A stretch of 62,259 bases of DNA from a virus, in IMG/VR virus record IMGVR_UViG_3300046003_005119, positions 1 to 62,259 of that record. One strand, written 5' to 3'. The translations under genes were made by a program, and so were the position numbers. Positions 56,584 through 62,259 of this stretch are shown here, piece by piece. Below the pieces are notes generated by a model. That model ran no database searches. It saw only the letters and a program-made list of their open reading frames with translations, and was not told the DNA's origin. Position 1 is the stretch's first letter; each line of letters begins with the position of its first letter.

Positions 56584-56612
56584 AGTATGCGCTCTGATAA
56601 AGCCTATGACAA
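56584..56612 (-). promoter_or_regulatory. Promoter (TTGTCA-17-CATACT)
   Basis: Minus-strand TTGTCA and CATACTG spaced 17, starting the early run 56.5-53.5 kb right after the primase-helicase stop. Confidence 0.8.
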
Positions 56613-56614
56613 AT

Positions 56615-58993
56615 TCAAAATGGGTCTTCAGGTTGGTCAAGATCGAGTTGAACAGGATCTTGCCAATCGATATGTCCGTAGATCTTCGACCAAGACTCTC
56701 TGCAAGAATCTAATGTTCCAAAATCATAGAAATACGCTCTCCGAGCAACCCTATGAACCATCCCTCTATCGTCCTGCTCTTCGACTGTGATCCTTCTTTG
56801 AGTTTTGCCGATATGAGGGCAAACTCGTGAAAGAAAGCGGCCGAGGGCAGTTTCATTTCCGCGGCGTGAGAACTTCCACTTCTCAGCATACATCGTGAAA
56901 TCGTGAGTCACGGCGTCGCAGGGAATATCTCTCTGCCATTGGGCATCCTGATCCAGAATTCTCCCGTTCTGGAGTTTACGGAACCACCATTCTTCATCGA
57001 TGCCCATGGAAAGCAGCTTCTGCTCCTGAAGCGCCGAGGTGTCAGGGACATCGCGAACTTCGAAGCCTTTCAGGTCAATGGTCTGGAGATGGTAGAGAAG
57101 GGCTTCGAAGCCTCCGTTCTCCATTTGTTCAATCAGAGCCTTGAAGAACTTCTTGTCCTGCTTATTCTTCTCTCCCATGTCCAGCATGAAGTAACGACGT
57201 TCGTCTCCAGTAGCACGAATGACATGAGGGTCATTCGCGGCCATGATCAGGTGAACGAAGTTCGGGTAGGGTTCGGTGTCGACTCCTTTGGCTTCGATTG
57301 GGATACTGTCTTCTGTGACGAGCATCTTGAGGACAGATTCGTGTCTTTTGTCGCCAGCGAAGAAAGCCTCGTCGGCGAAAAGTAGGATGACGTCCCGTAG
57401 GTGAGCGTTGAAGTTCCCAACAAGGTGCGACGGATTCGCGACATGAAGATGGTGTCTCCCAAATAGTCTGCCGAACATGGTGGCGAAAAGGGACTTACCA
57501 GTTCCCTTCCCACCTCGAAGAACGATAGCAACTTCTCCAGGAGAAGCAGGGTTCTGAACTGCCCTCGCCATCCATTTGATGAGATAGTCATAGTAGGCTG
57601 TATTTCCTGAACACACGTTGTTCAGGATATGTGCGAGATACAGTGAGCAATCTCCAGGAACTGGTTCAACATTGAAGCCTCTCCACAGATTGTAAACTCC
57701 TGGCTGATCTCCCTGAGGCATGAACTTCATCGTATCGAACTGCCTCCTCATCTTGTGGTTGATCCAATACTTTCCAAGAGGAACCATAATCGGCAAACCT
57801 TTGTCGGTCGTGCCAACTTGGATCATGATGTTTGAATAACGATTACGCAGATCTTCAAAGGATGAGAGAGTAATTCTCGTCCTGTGCAGGATATCATCCG
57901 TGATCTCTTCAATCACGCGACATTTCCCACCGATGTTTCCAATGATTGCGTGACGATCGTTCATCATTGTGAGGTTCGGATCCTCACAATACTCTTTCGC
58001 TCGCTTAATCTGTCTCCGACAATATCTGTCTGCTCCACCCTTCAGTTCGATGACCGACGATGAAATGCCCCAGTCAGGATCGGTCAAAAGAGCGTAGATC
58101 ACATGATCAGGAACGTTGCAGCGGACCAGAGAACAAACGCAATCGAACACCCAAGCAGAGCGGGAGTTATCGTCCTTCTTGGGCTGATCAGGGTGCATCC
58201 CTTGGGCAACAATCACCTTCACTCGATCTGGCACGTTCCACTGATCAAGTTCTGATAGATCTTGTATCTTCTCGACGTTTCCTGGAATATCGACAGTGAC
58301 ACCGTATTCACCACCGTCGCGAGAAGGTCCAGCGGTCTGGACAGCCTGAGCTTTCTTGAACTCCGACAACTCGTAGCTGTTCGTTGTGAATTGCAAGAGA
58401 ACAGCAAGTTCCTCGACTCGACCTTTCTTGCGTTTCTTTGCGTCAGGAACATTGATCGATCCAGGAAGTCGCATGATTCGATCGACGTTGTGACAGTGGT
58501 CACCACCAAAGATCTGCTCGAGGCGTTTGTTGTAGAGTTCGAAATCCTCGGCGAGTTTTGTATCACCATCGATCTTCACCGGAGTCTTCAGACGCCAGAA
58601 CGCCTGATATCCGCCGCCAGAGAATATGATACAGGTTGGATTAGGTAGACCCTTCGGCAAACGATCTGTCAACATGCCCAAGGCGCGAGCACGTTCTTCC
58701 TGAAGGTCCTGACCATCTGCGGGGTCGATATCAATATGCAGCCACTCAGCGGAAGCGATATCTTCTTTGTTCGCCTTACTCGTGAGGTTGCCCTTCACAG
58801 AGTTGACATGGAAATAGATATTCCGATCGCCGTTGTATTTCTCGATCCAGGAGTAAGCCTCTTTCTCCTGTTTGCTCGAGAACGTAGTTGTCGTGATGCC
58901 TTTCCGATCGGTGCTTATGCTCGTGAGAACCCACGGTCCGTTTGGATTCCACTTTTTGAGGAACTCTACTGAACGCTTGCTGTCACCCTGCAT
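56615..58993 (-). CDS. Primase-helicase (AEP-like primase plus SF3-type helicase)
   Basis: 792 residues. The N-terminal third is an archaeo-eukaryotic-primase-like domain with WLHIDIDPADG (metal-binding DxD) and CIIFSGGGYQAFWRL, HNVDRIMRLPGSIN. The C-terminal half has the P-loop LRGGKGTGKSLFATMFG, then LLFADEAFFAGDKRHE (Walker B) and HLIMAANDPHVI (sensor). It would prime and unwind for PolA. Confidence 0.88.
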   Translation of the reverse strand: MQGDSKRSVEFLKKWNPNGPWVLTSISTDRKGITTTTFSSKQEKEAYSWIEKYNGDRNIYFHVNSVKGNLTSKANKEDIASAEWLHIDIDPADGQDLQEERARALGMLTDRLPKGLPNPTCIIFSGGGYQAFWRLKTPVKIDGDTKLAEDFELYNKRLEQIFGGDHCHNVDRIMRLPGSINVPDAKKRKKGRVEELAVLLQFTTNSYELSEFKKAQAVQTAGPSRDGGEYGVTVDIPGNVEKIQDLSELDQWNVPDRVKVIVAQGMHPDQPKKDDNSRSAWVFDCVCSLVRCNVPDHVIYALLTDPDWGISSSVIELKGGADRYCRRQIKRAKEYCEDPNLTMMNDRHAIIGNIGGKCRVIEEITDDILHRTRITLSSFEDLRNRYSNIMIQVGTTDKGLPIMVPLGKYWINHKMRRQFDTMKFMPQGDQPGVYNLWRGFNVEPVPGDCSLYLAHILNNVCSGNTAYYDYLIKWMARAVQNPASPGEVAIVLRGGKGTGKSLFATMFGRLFGRHHLHVANPSHLVGNFNAHLRDVILLFADEAFFAGDKRHESVLKMLVTEDSIPIEAKGVDTEPYPNFVHLIMAANDPHVIRATGDERRYFMLDMGEKNKQDKKFFKALIEQMENGGFEALLYHLQTIDLKGFEVRDVPDTSALQEQKLLSMGIDEEWWFRKLQNGRILDQDAQWQRDIPCDAVTHDFTMYAEKWKFSRRGNETALGRFLSRVCPHIGKTQRRITVEEQDDRGMVHRVARRAYFYDFGTLDSCRESWSKIYGHIDWQDPVQLDLDQPEDPF

Positions 58994-59195
58994 ATCTGCT
59001 CCAATACTCTACGAGAGTTTTATGAGGAGCCTTGCCCTGTTCCATCATGCTGAACCAGAATCTGCTGACTCCGAGTTCTTCAGCGCATTCCCTCTGTGTT
59101 TTTCCGAGGCGTCGACGGATCAGAAAGCAGGCCTCAGTTTCTGATAGTTCAACATCAGTTTCAGCAAACTCTGTGGGGTTGCTGATTCTCTCCAT
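58983..59195 (-). CDS. Small helix-turn-helix protein (70 aa)
   Basis: ELSETEACFLIRRRLGKTQRECAEELGVSRFWFSMMEQGKAP is an XRE-type HTH. The frame is open far upstream, but that part overlaps the nuclease gene; ATG 59195 is the simplest start, without a good ribosome binding site. It may regulate the replication operon. Confidence 0.65.
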   Translation of the reverse strand: MERISNPTEFAETDVELSETEACFLIRRRLGKTQRECAEELGVSRFWFSMMEQGKAPHKTLVEYWSRYAG

Positions 59196-59230
59196 GTCGA
59201 TCGACAAACCCTGACGTCTGCGTAGAATCG

Positions 59231-59635
59231 TTACCCTTTCGATCGCTGTGAGATGTAGTCCAGAAGTCTCTGCCTCTCCAGACCGTTCGCCATGTAGAGT
59301 TCCGCTTCCGCCATCATTTCCGGACGCGTCATCAGTCCCCACCTGTTTTTGATCCACAGGCCGTCGAAGAAGAACCATGAACGAGAAACCTTCGCCGCCA
59401 CCATCGCCAGCCCGCCCGCTCTGCTCCGACGATATAGCCAGACTCCCTGCTCTTTCGTCAGCGGGTGTTTGAACCTGACTGGGTTCTGATCCGCTCCCTT
59501 GGGCCAAGCATCGAGGTTCTTGCATTCGAACCATCCTCCAATAAAATTCACGTCAGGAATACCGAGGCCTGTCATGGGGCTTTCGATACAGACAGCGTCC
59601 AGTGTCGCTAACGCAGACACCAGAACGCTCTTCAT
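59231..59635 (-). CDS. VRR-NUC type nuclease
   Basis: 134 residues. GLGIPDVNFIGGWFECKNLDAWP gives the PD-(D/E)xK core (PDV ... ECK), as in VRR-NUC or Holliday-junction-resolvase-like phage nucleases. LTKEQGVWLYRRSRAGGLAM is the following helix. AGAGG is 5 bases before the ATG. Confidence 0.85.
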   Translation of the reverse strand: MKSVLVSALATLDAVCIESPMTGLGIPDVNFIGGWFECKNLDAWPKGADQNPVRFKHPLTKEQGVWLYRRSRAGGLAMVAAKVSRSWFFFDGLWIKNRWGLMTRPEMMAEAELYMANGLERQRLLDYISQRSKG

Positions 59636-59636
59636 A

Positions 59637-60314
59637 CTAGCCTCTGACATAGAGGCCTGTGCTGATCTTCTGGAAGGTGTTCAGCTTGGGCTTCTTCACA
59701 TGAGTGAAACCCTGCTCGATCAGGGAATCGTCAATCATGTTCATGCTTTCTTCCCAGTCAGGCCGGTGAAAGTGGAACTCGATAGCGATCGTCTCAACGC
59801 TATCAGGCAGATGATCCCAGTTCAGTGAATACTCGCCTCCCTCGCAGTCGCACTTGATGAACTGAACTCCTGTCCGCAGGAGTTCCTGGAAATGGATAAC
59901 AGGAACTTCCACGGAGGCGCGGCCCTTGAACGGTTCAACCGAATTCGTAGCAGAGAACGTCTTGCCCAAGTAAAGAGGGATGCACAAGTCCGGGAAATCG
60001 TGGTCGACGACAGCGGCCATGTGAAGTTCAGTATCACCACGAATGTTCTTCCGAAGAACCTCCTCTGCTCGCGGATCAGGTTCGACGGAGATAATGCTGT
60101 CAGGCGGATAGTTCCGGCAGATGAACACGTTGAAAAAGCCGCAATGAGCCCCAAAGTCCAGGACACGTTTTCCCTTGGCTCGCTCGGCGACTTTTCCATA
60201 GTCACGCTTCTGCTCGGTGAAGACATACGGGTCTCCAGCACCAAGATAGTAGACTTGGTGAACGTCATGATATTGCATGGTGATGTCCTGAATTTGCAGT
60301 TGGCTTTTTACCAT
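59637..60314 (-). CDS. FkbM-family SAM methyltransferase
   Basis: 225 residues. GKRVLDFGAHCGFFNVFICR is the SAM-binding motif I, ISVEPDP is motif II, and VQFIKCDCEGGEYSLN is the FkbM-type motif. It probably O-methylates a small molecule, sugar or modified base. With a glycosyltransferase in the genome, methylation of a sugar on DNA is possible but unproven. Start 60314 is uncertain. Confidence 0.8.
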   Translation of the reverse strand: MVKSQLQIQDITMQYHDVHQVYYLGAGDPYVFTEQKRDYGKVAERAKGKRVLDFGAHCGFFNVFICRNYPPDSIISVEPDPRAEEVLRKNIRGDTELHMAAVVDHDFPDLCIPLYLGKTFSATNSVEPFKGRASVEVPVIHFQELLRTGVQFIKCDCEGGEYSLNWDHLPDSVETIAIEFHFHRPDWEESMNMIDDSLIEQGFTHVKKPKLNTFQKISTGLYVRG

Positions 60315-60341
60315 AGCGGCCAGAGGTGGCCGAGACAATGG

Positions 60342-60773
60342 TTAGTTTTCTAGAAAGTTCACAGAAACTTCAGCTTCAGAGAACATGTCCGCGGCTGTGA
60401 TCATTCCAGGCCAGCGAGTAATCATATCTGGAGCGACTTTGTGAGTGAACACCTGAGTGATTCCGGCATGAATGATCTGCGCCGCACATCTCTCGCAAGG
60501 ATGGTGCGTCACATACATCACAGCGTTCTTGAAGTTCGACGAATCGAAGTTCGACAAGGCATGTTGCTCTGCATGGATCACTCTTGGGTATTTCCATTCG
60601 CGATTCTTCAGCATCTCGATCGTGTGAGGAATACGATCAGGAACATGGTTGTATCCCCACGACACAATCTTTCCTTCTGAGGCGATCACGGCACCGACTT
60701 TTGTCGATGGATCATGACTCATCGATGAGTGCGCCCAAGCAATACGCATGAGCATGAGATGATGTTCACACAT
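60342..60773 (-). CDS. dCMP deaminase
   Basis: 143 residues. VIHAEQHAL supplies the zinc His and catalytic Glu; HHPCERCAAQI supplies the two zinc cysteines. Makes dUMP, the substrate of the thymidylate-synthase-fold enzyme at 2.7 kb. ATG 60773 overlaps the upstream stop by 8 bp. Confidence 0.9.
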   Translation of the reverse strand: MCEHHLMLMRIAWAHSSMSHDPSTKVGAVIASEGKIVSWGYNHVPDRIPHTIEMLKNREWKYPRVIHAEQHALSNFDSSNFKNAVMYVTHHPCERCAAQIIHAGITQVFTHKVAPDMITRWPGMITAADMFSEAEVSVNFLEN

Positions 60774-61068
60774 GCTGGTGACTCCCGTCATCTGCCAGAG
60801 TCCACGTTCTGGCTTCGTTAATGTCCATTTTCTCTTGGACGAGTTCCATCAGATCGAAGCCGAGGTTCTCAGCGATCTGAAGCATGAAGATTGTGACATC
60901 TGCTGCTTCCATAGCACAGATCTTCGCACTCTCAGCACCGCTGAGATTTTGCAAAGAGCTGAGCAGTTCGCTCATCTCCTTGTTGCCACGAATAGCGATC
61001 GGCAGCGGCCCGTGATACCCGAAGGTCTTTCGAGCCCAGACCACGATAGTCTTCTGTGTCCACTTCAT
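60766..61068 (-). CDS. MazG-like / dATP-dGTP pyrophosphohydrolase-domain protein
   Basis: 100 residues. KTIVVWARKTFGY, CAMEAADVTIFMLQIAENLGFDL, and INEARTWTLADDGSHQHV match the small DUF550-type pyrophosphohydrolase family. It hydrolyses (d)NTPs to monophosphates. ATGA overlap upstream. Confidence 0.85.
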   Translation of the reverse strand: MKWTQKTIVVWARKTFGYHGPLPIAIRGNKEMSELLSSLQNLSGAESAKICAMEAADVTIFMLQIAENLGFDLMELVQEKMDINEARTWTLADDGSHQHV

Positions 61069-61343
61069 TTGTAGTTGTCCTTCCAAGGTTTGAACGTGAC
61101 TTGTTGACGATAGTGCCAGACTGCTTGACTGGATACTTCAATCGGAACTTCTGGCTCTTCTCTGACACCATGATCACGCTTATGTATCCGACTGTATGAT
61201 CTGTTCATGTTTATCTTGAATTTATGTCTGGTGCTTTCTCGTTCCATGCGATACATATATTCAAGATACACTGTCTCACGAATGATCGTGAATACATATG
61301 TTCTCTTGATGAGATCAGACTCGTGGACATCTATCTCCATCAT
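61065..61343 (-). CDS. Hypothetical protein (92 aa)
   Basis: MMEIDVHESDLIKRTYVFTI, basic in the middle (HKFKINMNRSYSRIHKRDHG). ATGA overlaps with the polymerase gene and the MazG-like gene. Unknown function. Confidence 0.6.
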   Translation of the reverse strand: MMEIDVHESDLIKRTYVFTIIRETVYLEYMYRMERESTRHKFKINMNRSYSRIHKRDHGVREEPEVPIEVSSQAVWHYRQQVTFKPWKDNYK

Positions 61344-62259
61344 ACTTTCTTAACCTCTCCCCATGAAGGACCACACTCAGTGTCGACTTTGAAAGGAACC
61401 CAAGGAGAGCAGCGCGTGAGAACACAATCTCTCATGATGTCGCCCGCTTCTTTGGCCTCTTTAGTCGACGCAAAGGAACCATCCATCTCGTCGTGGACTT
61501 GAAGCTGGATATAGTGACCAGCACGATCAAGTTCGACAAGAGCCAGCTTGGTCTGATCTGCAGATGAACCCTGAATGATTCGGTTCAGGGCTTTGTGGGT
61601 GTAGTCATAAGTTCCGTCGTCTTTACGCTCGAAATTCAGCTGACGACCAAGGACAGTGCGAACAAACCCGTTCTGCTCAGCTCGTTCTGTAGCTTTGGAA
61701 GCGAGCAATCCAACGTATGGAACTTCTGTGTTGAAGTTATCAAGAATTTCTTGACCTTCTTCTCCAGCCATCTCCTTGATGTAGCCTTTTCCACTCTCCA
61801 TCTTGTATCGCATGGCTTCATGACGATTCTCGAAATATTCTATGACTCGGCGCTGGCCCCATCCAGAGATATGCGCCCAGCGAGTTGGCTTGCCAATGTC
61901 GTGACAGAGTTTCGCGCCGCCTTCACCATAGCACAATCCGAGGAAGATGTTCTTGGAGTAACCTCGATTCACCTTGAAGTTCGGCGACTTCTCGGCCAGC
62001 CAAGCATCGACCTTTGCGTCACCATGAATGAGACGCGTCATCATCTCGTGGTTGTCGGTTGACGGATCGTTCTGATATCGCAGAGCAGCATCTCTCGCCT
62101 TGGGCAAATCCATCACGGCTGCGAAGTGTGTCGTCCAGCGAGGTTCCTGCTGAGAATAGTCGTTACAACCCCAGATCGTTCCAGGCTCTGGAATAAAGAT
62201 CTTGCGCCATTCACCAGCAATATCAGGATCACGATCTGGAGAAGGCTGCTGCTGCATGT
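61340..62259 (-). CDS. polA: DNA polymerase I family A, C-terminal palm and fingers (continues from base 129)
   Basis: The polymerase half of the gene that begins at about 1270 and crosses the arbitrary ends. Motif A is NDYSQQEPRW, motif B is RGYSKNIFLGLCYGEGG, and motif C is LQVHDEMDG with catalytic Asp. In motif B the position before the Lys-x-x-x-x-Gly segment and the O-helix aromatic (Phe/Tyr) can be compared with T7. It ends at 61340, directly overlapping the 92-aa gene start. Confidence 0.95.
   Translation of the reverse strand, partial: MQQQPSPDRDPDIAGEWRKIFIPEPGTIWGCNDYSQQEPRWTTHFAAVMDLPKARDAALRYQNDPSTDNHEMMTRLIHGDAKVDAWLAEKSPNFKVNRGYSKNIFLGLCYGEGGAKLCHDIGKPTRWAHISGWGQRRVIEYFENRHEAMRYKMESGKGYIKEMAGEEGQEILDNFNTEVPYVGLLASKATERAEQNGFVRTVLGRQLNFERKDDGTYDYTHKALNRIIQGSSADQTKLALVELDRAGHYIQLQVHDEMDGSFASTKEAKEAGDIMRDCVLTRCSPWVPFKVDTECGPSWGEVKKV
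62134..62259. repeat. Exact 126-bp end overlap, right copy
   Basis: Identical to bases 4-129. Removing one copy and bases 1-3 closes a circle of about 62.13 kb with an intact polymerase gene. Confidence 0.95.

Noticed and set aside
60000-62259. Lysogeny module or integrase
   Set aside because: No tyrosine or serine recombinase, no excisionase and no attachment site were found anywhere in the window; two small HTH proteins alone do not show lysogeny.

Overview
The window is the essentially complete genome of a tailed double-stranded DNA phage with a long tail (siphovirus-type module), about 62.1 kb, written as a linearised circle. Bases 4-129 are repeated exactly at 62134-62259, and the DNA polymerase gene runs off base 1 and continues at the right end. 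Nearly every gene is on the minus strand; one gene at 41.7 kb is on the plus strand. Adjacent genes are typically coupled by ATGA or TGATG overlaps. An Rz/Rz1 spanin pair shows that the host is Gram-negative. An alphaproteobacterial host is a guess from overall gene style. I see no integrase and no phage-encoded RNA polymerase. At least a dozen sigma70-like promoters suggest that host RNA polymerase is used.

Layout, reading the minus strand from high to low coordinates: 62.2-58.9 kb and 1.3-0 kb hold replication and nucleotide genes (PolA, MazG-like protein, dCMP deaminase, FkbM methyltransferase, VRR-NUC, primase-helicase). From 58.9 to 42.3 kb lie many small early genes plus a DNA ligase, a UDG-family protein, a GHKL ATPase, a nucleotidyltransferase and an exonuclease. 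From 41.3 to 37.5 kb lie a TerS candidate, small single-gene units with their own promoters and terminators, and the anomalous GA/TC-free locus. From 37.5 to 28 kb are packaging and head genes (C39-like peptidase, TerL, portal, scaffold, capsid, connectors). From 28 to 16.4 kb is the tail module, including a chaperone gene pair with a -1 frameshift. From 16.4 to 14.3 kb is lysis. From 14 to 6.9 kb are an HNH endonuclease, an SNF2 helicase, tRNA-Arg, an SF1 helicase and class II ribonucleotide reductase. From 6.1 to 1.3 kb is a probable base-modification cluster.

The modification cluster holds a thymidylate-synthase-fold enzyme that may make hydroxymethyl-dUMP, a protein with the helical domain of 5-hmdU DNA kinases / alpha-glutamyl-putrescinyl-thymidine pyrophosphorylases, a GT-B glycosyltransferase and an HD nucleotidase. 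Class II RNR and dCMP deaminase would supply dUMP. I infer that the genomic DNA carries a hypermodified thymine or a related base.

The most striking signal is compositional. From 37741 to 38416 (676 bp) not one GA or TC dinucleotide occurs, although these are among the commonest dinucleotides elsewhere. The tract covers a whole gene, its promoter and its terminator, and the encoded 160-residue protein has no Asp or Glu. Shorter GA/TC-free tracts lie inside the DUF3310 gene (121 bp) and the tape-measure gene (170 bp). The long tract abuts six copies of a GTAAC-N5-GTTAC element spaced 20/25/20/25/20 bp and is followed by hairpins saturated with GA/TC. I propose that GA/TC is the context of the phage's own DNA modification and that these tracts are built to remain unmodified, perhaps for replication, packaging or regulated transcription.
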